From: Cristatella mucedo
Lineage: Eukaryota > Bryozoa > Phylactolaemata > Cristatellidae
Assembly (NCBI GenBank): GCA_009760855.2
Contig: WPIO01000023.1
Coordinates: forward strand, 929,501-993,500
Length of the DNA stretch: 64,000 nt
Reading direction: 5' to 3'
The translations under genes and the position numbers were made by a program. A model generated the notes under the pieces. The model was not told where the DNA came from. It was given only the letters and a program-made list of their open reading frames with translations, and did not search any database. Shown here piece after piece: positions 10,358-21,565 of this stretch (positions are counted from its first letter, which is position 1; each line of letters starts with the position of its first letter).

Positions 10358-12600
10358 CCGGTAGACCAGCGTGCAGTGAGTTGCAGAGGTCTAGACATCA
10401 GTTGACAAATGCTTGGACCAATTTAGATTTAGTATGGCAATCTAAGCTAGCATGAATTTTAGCAATTTGATGTAGCTGAAAGTAGACAGACTTTACTGTG
10501 GAAATGATGTGCTCGTGTAATGAAAGGTCGCTTTGGAACAGGACACCTAGATTGTGTGCAGAATCAACAGCAGATATACTGGCAGAGCCAATTTTTCGGA
10601 GCAATAACCCTTCCAATTTCTAAATTACATTTGGTTTTCTCATAAATAGCTAGTTGGAGTTTTAATCTTTCAATTTAAGAACCTTAGCTACCATCCTTGT
10701 GCGGATTTCATAAATACATGCTGCAAGGAAGTTGAAAGAACTTGAAGTGCTGGACGGCTGGAAAGGATTGAAGCAATTGTACGAGTCTCATCTGCATAGA
10801 AGCAAAAGCCGTTATTTTGCCTAGCAATCGCATCAACAAGACGGAGATTTGAAATCGTCAAAATAACTGGACCAAGCACAGACCCCTGAGGTACCCCATT
10901 TTCAGTGGTTTCTCTGTTGATCTTTTTCTGTTCACGTCAATACTATGGGGTCTCTCACTGAGATATGACTTCAACCTTTGCAGTGCAGTACCAGTGATGC
11001 CCAAGCGAGACGAGAGGTGCTCTAGAAGAACTTAGTCTTTCATTCGGTCAAAGGCTGCAAAAAGATCCAGCAAACAAAGCAGAGAGACTACCTACATCTA
11101 CATTCCTAAGGCCGTTTTACACCCGAAGAAATGCATGCACTCTTTAGTGATTAGCCCTAAAAACAGCCAGTAACTTACTAGCTAGGTGTCAATGTTTGAT
11201 GCCTAAGTTCAGCTAGTCTGCCATGGCTTGTTTCAACGTCTTTGAAAAAGTAGTTGTAGGGGGACTGAACGGAATTTGCTCAAGTTCTCTTGCTCTGGTG
11301 TCGCTTTCTTGATTAGTGGCATGACTACAGCCATTGCGAAAAGGGTTTGGACATTAATTGAGGCTAGTGACACATTATTGTTGTTAGTTATGCATGACAG
11401 CAGCAGATGCATGCATCGTGGAAGCAGGACTGTGGGCATGCAGTTGAGACAGTCGTCTTTTTTGATCGGAATTTGAACTTTAGGATCAGGTCATCCGAAG
11501 TCCCCTTCAGTTTAAACGTTGAGGTGCTCCATGGAATTGAGGGACACAATTCCAGGGGGGATACTGCGGCTATAAGAATTAGCTCCGTGATCTTGCCTAT
11601 CGGGTCTATGAGGAAGCTGGGCAAACGATAGGTGAGATCACCACAAGTATCAATAGTTAAATAGCCGGCTTGGAGAGGTTGTGGAGGTAGTTTTTTCTCA
11701 GACATCAGCTGGTTTTTGATTGTGCGCCTTTGATTCAACAAAGCTTACATAGAAGCTTGACTTAGCCTTCGATAGAATTGATTGGGACGATCTACAGTAA
11801 CCCTCGTATGCCTAGGCAGTCAGTCCCGATCTTTTATTTACTTTTTTAGCCTTACCCTTAGTTGACATTGCTCGTTTAATGTCTTCAGCAAACCAATGGC
11901 CGTCTGGGCGAGGGCGTACGGTGAGCTTATTCAGAGGTGCAAACTCGTTAAGCATGTCTGCTAATTTCTGGTTTTAGCATTCTACTAAAGGCGACATTTC
12001 GGAATGGCTATTCAGCAGCAGCTGAGAAGAAGATATTCTCATGCAGACCGCCTACCAATCATATCGATAGCAAAATCTTGAGATTTCGCACTTCACATGT
12101 GACTTGACATGTAGATTAGGGCACACACCTTAGACTGAATGAGATCTGCGCGTGGTCACATAATCCAAATTTGATATTAATAATTGACGATAGCGTGCAG
12201 TTGTGGGAGAACATTTGGTCGAATGTGTGACCGTTGCTGTGTGTAGGAACATGTCCGTTAGTTGCAAGAGACAGTGAGTCAGTAAGTACACGAAATTCAG
12301 TGCTGAATGCACCAGATAAGCTATCAAACTTGACGTTAAAATCACTCATAATGAGAGAAGATCAGTTTTTTGCACACATAATTTAAATGAGGTCACAGTA
12401 ATCCCAAAGCAGGACGCGGCACATTGGGGTGATAGACTACTGCCACTTTTGGTAGCTTGTTGTCGAGTGAACTCAAAACAATAGATTTGAACGACCACTT
12501 CGATGCCTATGCTAATGGTTTGAAATTGAAGGAAGATACCGAGATGACTGCTGGAGCTTAACACTAAGATCCCATCTTGGAATTTATAGTACGGCATATA
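10358..12600 (-). mobile_element. L2-type retrotransposon, most complete copy (EN-linker-RT, decayed)
   Basis: Read on the minus strand this copy carries, in the correct order: apurinic-type endonuclease (DFNVKFDS, PTHSNGHTFD and a decayed SDH motif reading CDH, 12.12-12.35 kb), the inter-domain linker (LNEFAPLNKLTVRPRPDGHW, about 11.88-11.97 kb), RT fingers (AVVMPLIKKATPEQENLSKF, 11.30-11.37 kb), RT palm (LKSYLSERPHSIDVNRKR near 10.92-10.98 kb, and the catalytic YADD box changed to YADE near 10.8 kb) and part of the C-terminal region. Many stops and frameshifts make it a pseudogene. The 3' UTR and stem-loop are missing: homology stops at 10358. In family members the EN nicks the target and the RT copies the RNA in place. 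Confidence 0.8.
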
Positions 12601-12624
12601 TTCTATATTTCGTAAAGGAAGCAC

Positions 12625-12900
12625 TATTCTATGGTTAGTGGTAATATGCACAGTGTCAAAACAAAATACTTGTGTTAGTCATATTAAGCAAAGTTTCTTT
12701 TTGGTACGATGCTTATACTGGTCGGAGAAAAGTTAAGATTGATAGACTGGAGCAAGACAACTAAGGGTCCACAAATTTAGTATGTCATAACCTTAAAGCG
12801 GATGTGTTGTTTAAATGAGAGCCAGATCGGCGAGAAGTGGTGCAATGTGACCACGGTGACACTCAAGGAGAGTCAGAAAAGTAGCTGCGGATGATTTCAA
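12625..12900 (-). mobile_element. L2-type fragment, RT C-terminus and scrap of 3' UTR
   Basis: 12690-12900 matches the RT C-terminal DNA of other copies (CGGCGAGAAGTGGTGCAATG and flanks). 12625-12662 matches the 3' UTR (GGTTAGTGGTAATATGCACA). The piece between is shortened. It sits head-to-tail just 5' of the endonuclease of the larger copy, so two L2 insertions abut here. Confidence 0.6.
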
Positions 12901-15026
12901 AAAGTATTGTTTTAGCATGTCTGCCGATGACCTTGAGCATTTGAACTTCCTGAACTAAAATATACTTCATGAAACTCTTATTGCACTTGTATTTAATAGA
13001 CAATGTCTCAACTAAGTAAAGGCTGCTCCTCTGGACTGGCGTCCCTTATAATCGTGCAGGTCCGGGGCTTGGACCTTTTCCCCACTGACCATTTGCCATA
13101 CCGGCTGCTGCGAACAAAAGCCATTCTGACTTGGGGACATATTGAGTAAAGGAAGACGCCTCGTTGCGTCTAGAGCAGCTGACTAATTCAGTAAAGGCAT
13201 TTAATATGAGTCAGATAGTCAGAAGTCGTCTAAAGTTTGCAGCAAATGCCTGCCTAAACTCTCCGGCCGCATGTACATGCATGTTGAAGAAGAGCACCTT
13301 CTACCACAGTCCAAAAAAAAGCGTCGACCTTCAACAAGGTAAGTTATCTCAATCCATTAAAAGCTTTTGAATCACAAGAACATATCGACACTATGCTTGC
13401 TCGCAAGTATCTAGAAGTCAGCAAGAGCTGGTGAAGCTGCATTGATTGCTCGTTTCGACCAAGATCAAGATACATGCATTTGATGACTGAGGTCAAGGGT
13501 GTGAGACCTGTGTCATATTTTGATGATGTAAATACAGATTAAGTTCTCTTAAGGCTCTGTGGAAAAATTAAATGTAGATATAGGCATATATCAACCGGAC
13601 GCGGGCGAAGAAGCACTTCCCGGCTAAACGACTTGCCTCGCTTCTCAAGTCTACTGGGTGGCTGGCATAGGAGGTCAGGCTGATTTAAAAGGAAACGCAG
13701 AGAAGAAAACAGTTACCACAAACAATTTCGGGAGATATTGGCAACATCAGCGATGTGGTCAAACCAAATAGGTAAGCCTCAAAGTCGTTAAGCGGGCTTA
13801 GATAACAAATTTGACCATCCATAACAGTAGTACAAATGCAAGTGATCACGGTTTTAAATGTAGTCTCACCTCATTCGAATACCCTACAAATTACGAGTCT
13901 TCTCAGAGGCATGTCAGCGTTAACCCTTTGCCCTGAAGACTTATCCTTTTGCTACCTGCCGTAAAGAATTCGATGCGAGCACCAGCCTGAGCAATTGTTG
14001 CTCTGCTAAAAATGCACCATCTATGCTGTGGCAAGTCAGACCTCTGCGAATGATTTGCAATTGCAATATACATGTTGATAGACCATTGCTATCAATGAGG
14101 CCTAACCTGGTAACGATAAGATAAGAATGGACGGAGAAGGAAGACTATCAATTGCTATCTAACTATAAGGGCAGTCTACTCTCAGCCTTTGCTACCTAGT
14201 GTTTACAGTGTGATTAGGGAACTATTGACTTTCCTTTTTCTAAGAACGAGGGAGCTTGAGTGCTGACCTCCGGAAGGTTATCAGAGTCGGTAGCTTGAGC
14301 CACCGAGCTAGAGCTGTTTGAACATTCTTCTTTCAGTTGGCAACTTGCAACTCAGCAGCTACTTAACCGATGGGTTAAACAAGCAGCTGAATGTGCCATG
14401 TAGTTTGTAACACCAAATGCCTGCTGTGAGATGGCAATGGGTGAGCGGGCTTCAGCTCCACTGAAGTGGGTCGTCCACTCCCGACTGGCAATTCGAAGCA
14501 GGAGAGCCCAATAAGCTGTTCACCCTGCCCAGAGCGTCTAAGGGGCTACCCACCTATCGTAGATGCAGATGCCTCAGCATTAATATGCATTTAGTCACTG
14601 CCGATGACAAGTTTATTTCCATTTCATTCTAAACTGCACAATTCCGTTTCCTTAAAACACGTGAGGCACATCTACTAAAGGAGCTGGAAGTCATCACGAA
14701 AGTCAATTATTATTTCAGATATAATCGCGAAGCTATAGGGTACTTGCATTCTTAAGTCAGCTAATAGAGCTCAATTGCAAAGGTGATCAAGAATTATCCT
14801 TCAATATTATATCCTTTCGATATTAAAGTGAAGCATGGTGAAAGCCGTTGTATCTTTGTACAAGCTGGAAAGTTGTGTGTCCGGAGCCGACGAGAATATA
14901 TTAGTCCAAGTTATGTGATTTATCCGTGTGAGCAGTTGGCGTTATAGAGCCTAATCCAGGACATGGTTCAAAAGCCTTCTGGAAATTCGTGGAAATGTGA
15001 TCATCAGTGATAAGCAGGTGTATTAG
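12901..15026. other. No recognised gene
   Basis: Over 2 kb without a frame or repeat I can assign. The patch at about 14.40-14.56 kb is more GC-rich than its surroundings but resembles nothing I recognise. Confidence 0.4.
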
Positions 15027-15075
<49 letters not shown>

Positions 15076-15080
15076 CGAGA
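15027..15080. repeat. (TA)n(GA)n microsatellite
   Basis: About 34 bases of TA followed by about 17 bases of GA. Confidence 0.95.
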
Positions 15081-16246
15081 GATCAAAGACCAGTCTATAC
15101 TTTGGTTGCCATAGATGAGGTTTAAAATTTATCATAAGGTGTTATATAAATGAATTATATTTTTCATATATATTTCCACGCTCTAAGGCAGCGAGATTTG
15201 GACTAATTCTGGACAGATTCACCATGACTAGTGTGTGAGTTTTCCTTGTGGTTGTTTGGCCTGCACTCACTGTAAGAAAGATTGTAAACTTTGCCAAGAA
15301 CTTCTGCTTTGTCATGAAACCCTAGCTTGAACTGCTGCAATGAACCATGTTTTAACGGAAATACCACATTAATCTTAAATGAAGCCATATTCAAATTCAA
15401 AAAGTGATTGAGGACTTTTTCATGACCGACTCTTTAAGACTAGCATCACTTGACTGCAGGTACTACAATCCATGTGGTGTGGATAACCTTGCTCAACGTT
15501 TATGTTCCTAGCTCAGGTAGGTGACTTAATCTTCACTAAGAGCTGCTTTATCTACAATGCATGTCTGCCCACTGTAAACTGCTGCATGGGAATGCTTGTC
15601 ACTAAATGTAGGATGGAGCTTAGCTACATATTGCTCTGACAACTGGCAACACAAGTAGCTGCTGTCTTTTGTACAATTCAAAACTTTATAATGCAAACTG
15701 TGAAGGGTGTCATCACATTTTGATTTCTCACTACTGCTGTCACCGTTGATCAGGTAAATGACCCATATTTATCCTGCTATATTTCCACCGGCTTTGATAA
15801 TTAAAATAAAGTAGCTTGCGGTTTAATGATTTCGACACGTCATTTCTCGGCGTTCCCTCAGCCTGTAATACGGTGTGTGGGCATGCGTGCATCTAGAAGC
15901 ATTTTCGTACACACTTGCTATACCTGTCCGAATTTCTCGGCTGTAGATTTGCAAGATCTTAGTCTGATAATGCATGCCGTGTTAGCAGAGATTAAAATGC
16001 TCTGTGCTTTGTCAAGGCGCTGTTATTTCAACATGACAAGTTTAGCAACAGTCAGGAATTCGAGATGCGTGGGTATTAAAATAATAACGAGTGAAGAAAA
16101 TCTAGCACTCCTAGTGAAGAGAGGTGTTTCAAGGAATCAATCTAATCCAGAAGCCCTCGTGAACCTCTTCTCAAACGCATTGTGATGACTAGCCGATTTG
16201 GCCATGCTAGAATAATCTCCGGTGAGAAGGACGGAGCAAATTGACA
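15081..16246. other. No recognised gene; one 119-codon open frame
   Basis: An ATG-started frame on the plus strand at 15826-16185 is longer than its neighbours. It shows no domain, signal peptide or membrane segment I recognise and is probably chance. Confidence 0.35.
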
Positions 16247-17195
16247 ACATATATAATAATAATTACAGCACACTTTATAAAATGACCTCAGAAAACTCCA
16301 ATTCTGAGTGCTTTAGATTTTCTGCAAAGGTAAACGCGATTAAATAGTGAGTTATATTACGCTTGATAAGCAACACAAATAACATGATCAGTGATGTCAT
16401 GCACAGGATCACCATGCAAATGTGCTTAGTGGCAGCATGCACAGTGTCATCAAGCATGAGCACATGAAGGACGAATCAAAGAGACCCACTGCATGCTTTC
16501 CTAAATAGGTGTGTTTTTAAGTTCTTTTAAATGTGGTCAAGTCAGGTGATGTTCTGACGCAAGTCGGGAGGGAGTTAAAGGCTTTCGGAGCATACGAACT
16601 GAATGCACGGTCTCCAAAGGATTTGAGGTTTGTACGAGGTATTGGTAGACTGTTGGATTCCGAAAAGCGGGTGGTACGATGATAGGCCTGGTGGGGGGAG
16701 TAGATCTGAGAGATAGGACTGGGAGCCAGTGCAGGTTGACGAGAAATGGTGTGATGTGGCAACTGCAAAGCTCACGAAAGACAAGCCTAGCTGCTGAGTT
16801 GTGAGCCAACTGTAATCTCCTGATTGGACAAGACAGTAGCCCAGCAAGCAGTGCCTTATGGAAGTCTAGACGGGATGTCAGAAATGCATTAACCGACTTA
16901 GAAATGGTAGTCTTATCTAAACAAAGCTGAATTTTAGTAATGTTATGTATCTAAAAGTAGGCAGACATGATTGTGGAGATGATGTGGTCGTCTAACGAGA
17001 GGTCACTTTGAAATATGACACCTAGATTTCGAGCCGATTCTGACGGTAATATGCTGGCATAGCCAATTTTGAGCGTCGGCCCTTCCAATTTCGGGATCCC
17101 TCTTTTTTCATAGAAACTAGTAAGTTAGTTTATCGTCGTTTAGTTTTAGATATTTGCTGCCATTAATGTGGGGATATCATCAATACATGGAGCAA
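16247..17195 (-). mobile_element. L2-type retrotransposon with internal deletion
   Basis: On the minus strand: RT C-terminal region, 3' UTR, a decayed terminal stem-loop (16.28-16.33 kb) and a short AAT tail at 16251-16262. About 70 bp of the usual RT C-terminal sequence is missing near 16.71 kb, where GAGATAGGACTGGGAG joins directly to CCAGTGCAGG. Frames such as FSESNSLPIPRTNLKSFGDR are visible at 16.6-16.7 kb. Confidence 0.8.
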
Positions 17196-17343
17196 GTTGA
17201 TGTATAGTGCCATTGCATCGGGCACCTTGACATGCATAATGCACATGCTCAACCACTCCTGCCTGACATTCCGATTCTGTAGGGCTGCAATATAGTCTAT
17301 CTAGATATTTTTCGGAAGTAGGGCCGTTAAGAAGAAATACTGC

Positions 17344-17503
17344 AATAATAATGAGAATAACAATGATGCACTTGATAAAGCGCCATCAGAGAACCTAATC
17401 CTCTCTCTAGGCGCTTTACATTTACTGAAAAGGGAAATGCAATTAAATGGTGAGTAAAATCATGCTTGTTAAACAAACAAAATGAATAACATGGTAAGGG
17501 GTG
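17344..17503 (-). mobile_element. L2-type retrotransposon, 3' terminal fragment
   Basis: Only the last 160 bp of the element: irregular AAT tail, stem-loop (17379-17421) and the start of the 3' UTR, ending at GGGGTGAC. It is the shortest clear copy apart from those near 45.8 and 26.2 kb. Confidence 0.8.
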
Positions 17504-17899
17504 ACTGCCCCATTAGTAGCAAACGAAGCCTTCGGGCGGTAGCTGTTGCTGCTTGTGCCTAACGGTCACTTAGCTCTTTATAATCTCCAGCCTTATTGAG
17601 TATTAGTAAACTTGCTATTATCAGCTTTGACTCTGCTGTCTCATTTGTGAATGCACTGAGTTTTCAGGTCCTATTTGAAAATCGGTTTGCTGTCTGTTAG
17701 ACACATAAGTTACAGGCACCTGTATTCATATCTTAAATGGGCTCATGCTGCAACTTAGAACTACTTTTTGTTCACGGGCGAAGTCTGTGTGGCACACGAA
17801 CAAGCTTGCTTCTTTCAATACTCAGAAAAAATAACGTCTCTGGGCATATCTTAAGCAGGCCTTAAAGCCAATTTTCTGGCGAGCCAAAGAGCTATGGTC
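17504..17899. other. Spacer between two L2 fragments
   Basis: No recognised frame or repeat. Confidence 0.4.
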
Positions 17900-19053
17900 C
17901 CATGAAAATATTCGGAGTCGTATCTCAGTCGGAGACTCCACAATATTGACGTGAACGGACAAAGATCATCCGAGGTACCTCTGAAATATGGGGTACCACA
18001 GGGCTCCGTGCTAGGTCCGGTTCTTTTCACGGTTTATACTCTCCTTTTGCTGATTTGATTGCCAAGAACAATCTCGGCTTTCACTTCTACGCAGGTGACA
18101 CTCAGTCGCACCTTTGCTTTGATCGCTTCCAGCCTTAGAGCACCTTGAATTCTCCCAACTCATTTGCTATATGTATTGATGACATCTACAGATGGATGGC
18201 AACCATTTTTTAAAACCAACCGCTGATAAAACTAACTTACTATTTATGGGCAAACCCAGTGTGATTCAGAAATTGGAAAGGCTGAATCTCAAAATTGGCT
18301 CTGCAAGTATATCTCCTGCTTTATCAGCTCGAAATCTAGGTGTCACGTTCCAAAGCGACCTCTCGTTAGACAACCACATCAGCTCCACAGCCATGTCTGC
18401 CTACTTTCAGCTACATAGCATTGCTAAAATTCGGCTTTGTTTAGATAAGACTACTATTTCCATGTCCGTTCCTGCATTTCTGACATCCCGTCTTGACTTC
18501 CATAACTCACTCCTTGCGGGGCTACTGGCTTGTCCAATCAGGAGATTACAGCAGGTGCAAAACTCAGCAGCTAGGCTTGTCTGTCGTGAGCTTTGCAGTT
18601 GCCACATCACACCATTTCTCGCCAACGTGCACTGGCTACCAGTCAAGTAACGGTTCGATTTCAAGGTTTGGTAGTTCACTTTTAGGTCTCTTCATTATTT
18701 TACTGCAGCCTATCTCTCAGATCTACTCCCTCACCAGGCCAAGCATCGTACCAAACATTATTGGGAATCCGACAGCTTACCAATACCTTGTAAAAACCTT
18801 CAATGCCTTGAAGACCGTGCATTTGCTTCGTATGCTTCCGAAGCCTGAAACTCTTTACCGACGTGCGTCAGAACATCCAATGAGTTGAACACATTTAAAA
18901 GAACTTAAAGACACACCTATTTAGGACAGCATTTAATGGGTCCTTGTGATTCGTCTTTCATATGCTTATGGGTGCAGACAATGTGCATGCTGCCACTAAC
19001 CACATTTGCATGCTGACCCTGTGCATGTTACCCCTAACCAGGTTATTCATGTT
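17900..19053 (+). mobile_element. L2-type retrotransposon, RT palm to 3' UTR, 3' end cut off
   Basis: The plus strand reads SYLSRRLHNIDVNGQ, then the conserved GVPQGSVLGPVLF (about 17.99-18.03 kb). The catalytic box YADD has become YAGD (about 18.09 kb). The RT C-terminal region (TSRLDFHNSLLAGLLACPIR, 18.48-18.54 kb) and 3' UTR follow. Several frameshifts are present. Homology ends inside the 3' UTR at about 19053 (AGGTTATTCATGTT), without stem-loop or tail. Target-primed insertion starts from the 3' end, so the end must have been lost later; the break coincides with the edge of the virus-like block. Confidence 0.8.
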
Positions 19054-19343
19054 TTCAAGTTCATACTCAAGTTCTTTCTTTTTTTCTTCTTCAAGTTGAT
19101 AATCCATATGTCTAAGTTTGTTAGCATATTCTTGATCTATCTTTTTTTGTTTTGTGGTTCCATCAGTTTTCTTGCTTGATTCATTTCCATACCTTTGTTG
19201 GCAATATTCATACTAAGACCAGTTAGTCCAGTTACTACAGGCTCTACTTTACCAAGACTATAAATTACTGTATCTAGTAAACCAGATCCATTATATTAAC
19301 CACCATGTATTATACCATGACCAACGCTCGCATAGCCACCCAT
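19054..19343 (-). pseudogene. Virus-like gene 2, N-terminal part (inverted segment)
   Basis: The frame starts with an ATG at 19341-19343 on the minus strand, only 9 bp after the stop of virus-like gene 1. It begins with a Gly-rich stretch (MGGYASVGHG), then a hydrophobic helix-like part (LLDTVIYSLGKVEPVVTGLT), then a strongly charged segment (LEEEKKKELEYELE) that looks like coiled coil. It carries an in-frame TAA after about 15 codons and a frameshift in an A-run. The frame runs to the L2 junction at about 19054. A charged coil of matching type resumes on the plus strand at 20191, so I read the two as halves of one gene parted by an inversion. The function is unknown; a minor structural protein is a guess. 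Confidence 0.4.
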
Positions 19344-19352
19344 TGCTCTATA

Positions 19353-20189
19353 TTACTTTGAAATTTCTATTTTTACAACTACGTCAGTAATGATATTTAC
19401 AGAACTTCCATTTTGGTCACTAAGACTTATTTTTAATGCACTTATTGAATCTATATCACCACGTGTTGGTAAATACGATATATTAGGAATATGTAGATCA
19501 ACCTTTTGTCCAGGATTAATATCATCAACATCAAAAATACATAAAGATGAAGATTGTTCTAAAAATCCTTTCCTTCTTTATATTTAATTCCTAAATGGAT
19601 CAACTAAATTACAATCAATACTAATCCACCTTATTCCTTTATTGTCTGGTTTTACCACTTTATTCCATGCTTTATAAATACCGGTGTAATTCCTACCCTT
19701 TTATATTGCTTTATATGGTGTTCCAATTACAAGAGATGCATGAAGTGATCCTTGTTGATTTGAATTGAATCATAATCTATCTCCAATTGAATTTACAACT
19801 CCAGAATTACTCCCCAGTAGTAAATCTGGTGTTACTTGCTTTATTATTTTATCATCAGTATCAGCACTAAATCTTATTCAACTGCTATTTCTTTAGTGCT
19901 ATCACCAAAAGGACTATTGGTTTATGTAGGTGTATTTGTTTTTCCAATTATTACAGTCTTTTTTGGCTGATCAAATAATGCTTTGTTTAGAGCATTATTA
20001 ATTCTTTTACTATCAGATGTAATTAGAATGTAAGTATTATTAAGATTTGTTAAATTCCATCAAAACCAAAGTGTATCCTTTACTTTAGTAATCATATTAG
20101 ATATAATTTTATTTGTATAAGGAAACTCTACTCTACGTAAGCCAATTTCATTATAACCTGAATCAGATCTAAGCATAATTGGATGAGCT
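19353..20189 (-). pseudogene. Virus-like gene 1, possible minor capsid (jelly-roll-like)
   Basis: On the minus strand a frame broken by at least four stops and two or more frameshifts runs from about 20189 to a TAA at 19353-19355. The conceptual pieces are rich in beta-strand-like, alternating hydrophobic residues (IMLRSDSGYNEIGLRRVEFP; DDINPGQKVDLHIPNISYLP; ALKISLSDQNGSSVNIITDV). Length is about 270 codons. The block is much more AT-rich than the flanking L2 DNA. Tight spacing to the next frame is typical of compact viral or Polinton-type genomes. I do not recognise a specific family, so capsid is an inference from composition, size and neighbours. Confidence 0.35.
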
Positions 20190-20487
20190 AAAAAGAAAGA
20201 AAGAAGATTATGACAGGAAGATTAATGAGACGGATCTTGAGATTAAACGTGCTATGCATGACAAACTTAAACTGAAATCTGAAAAGGATTGCAAAGCAAA
20301 AATGGCAGAAGAAGCTGAAGCAGAAGACCATTCAGAGACTCTTAAATAGAATGATCAAAAAGCGTATATAGAAATAGAGAAAGTAATAAAAGAGGAAGCT
20401 GTTGTACCTTATGTTAGTAGACCTGGTGGTTATGGTGGTGGTATGAGGAAAATAGGAGCTGGTTTGTATATTCAAAGTAAACATTAA
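20190..20487 (+). pseudogene. Virus-like gene 2, C-terminal part
   Basis: Starting at the inversion joint, the plus strand is open from 20182 with a charged, probably coiled-coil sequence (KRKKEDYDRKINETDLEIKR). There is one in-frame TAG at 20347-20349. It ends in a Gly/Arg/Lys-rich tail (SRPGGYGGGMRKIGAGLY) and a TAA at 20485-20487. There is no start codon context at its 5' edge, which fits its being the back half of the gene whose front half lies inverted at 19054-19343. The basic glycine-rich tail would suit nucleic acid binding, but that is speculation. Confidence 0.4.
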
Positions 20488-20513
20488 CTTTTAGTATTTT
20501 ATATAGAGAAGAA

Positions 20514-20870
20514 ATGGCAAGTGTACCAATCGATAGTATAATTTAATTGGGTGATCCTAATTTCCCTGATTATAAACTTAGAGATTGTCAACTCAGAGAA
20601 TTGTATCGAATGAATGGAAATGAAACTGAGAGCATTGCTGGTAAACTAGTTACATTTATTGTTCCTGGTGAGCAACAAACGTGCTATGTTTCATCTGATG
20701 CTTACCTTTTACTAGAAGGTCAACGGCAAAAACCTGCAGGTCCTACTGTTAATGGTGTTATTCCTAATAGAGCTCCTAATCGTAATCTAGCTGTAGGTCT
20801 TGTTAGAAATGCAGGTGCATGGATGTTTAGCACTATGAAAGTTGGACTTGGTACTGAAGAAATTGAATGT
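20514..20870 (+). pseudogene. Virus-like gene 3, possible major capsid N-terminus
   Basis: An ATG at 20514 follows the previous stop by 26 bp. The frame has an in-frame TAA at 20544-20546 after ten codons, then stays open to 20924. Virus-like composition ends near 20870, where GC rises. Conceptual motifs include DPNFPDYKLRDCQLRELYRM, a strand-like VTFIVPGEQQTCYVSSDAY and AGAWMFSTMKVGLGTEEIE. The order, a short N-terminal arm then IVPG-type strand, then a NAG-aMFS-x-x-(hydrophobic)-G-x-x-E-I-E strand, resembles the start of double-jelly-roll major capsid proteins of Polinton-like or adintovirus-like elements. That is recollection of a pattern, not an alignment. The protein is cut off after about 118 codons, so no functional gene remains. 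Confidence 0.4.
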
Positions 20871-21394
20871 CTTCCACTATCCCAGGCCCAGGTCGACCAA
20901 TCTTCAAGTACTAGCAGTGAATGAGATAAAGGCATCTTCACCGTCAGTCCAGGTGAGTTTGAGGGGCGACCAAGTCTGTACCTGGAAGCTAATTCATGCA
21001 CGATCTATTAATGGAGTCGGCCATACGTTTCTAGAGTTGGCCACCAAAGCAAGGGTATGGTGAGGAGTCGATTTTTACTTTTTTCAGCCTGCATTACATT
21101 ACCTTCGGGGAAATAAGATGGACTCGTGGTGATTTGTGGGACTATGTGGTCACTTGGTAGGCTGGGAAAGCCTACTGGAAGGTTATTGGCTGTAGCAATG
21201 ATGCTAGAGTGTGTGGTGGCTATGATAATCCACATTCGGAAATTTTCAAGTACATAAGCTGGCACTCTGACAATCGCAAATGACTAATCTACCACTATCC
21301 CTAAAAAGCTTGATTTATGAGTTACCCCGGTGTGGCTGACATAGACATTAGGAAATATTTGAACATGATGCATTTCAAAAATCCATATTTACTA
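20871..21394. other. No recognised gene
   Basis: Composition returns to that of the surrounding genome. Frames that continue out of the virus-like gene show no homology. Confidence 0.4.
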
Positions 21395-21565
21395 TTCTTC
21401 TAGGCTGTCCCTAAAGCGACGGTCAGGGAGCCAGGCAGCAATGAAGCACAGACCGACCTGACGAGTGAGACTATTTATGAGCTTTAGCAGCCTTCCATAG
21501 GACTCTATCATAGGCAGAAGCATGGTCTGTGAAAACTGTACTAGAATCTAGACTATTTAAGAACC
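21395..21565 (-). pseudogene. Non-LTR reverse transcriptase relic (not L2)
   Basis: On the minus strand VFTDHASAYDRVLWKAAKAH is followed, after a one-base frame change, by LCFIAAWLPDRRFRDSL. This is the spacing of RT motif A ([FVL]xDxxxAYDRV) and the WLxDRxFRV segment of Jockey/I/R1-type elements. Upstream (to about 21.7 kb) the frame decays. No matching copy is found elsewhere in the window. Confidence 0.4.

Noticed and set aside
15826-16185. 119-codon open frame as a gene
   Set aside because: No recognised domain, no clear splice sites or promoter; a frame of this length is expected by chance in 64 kb.
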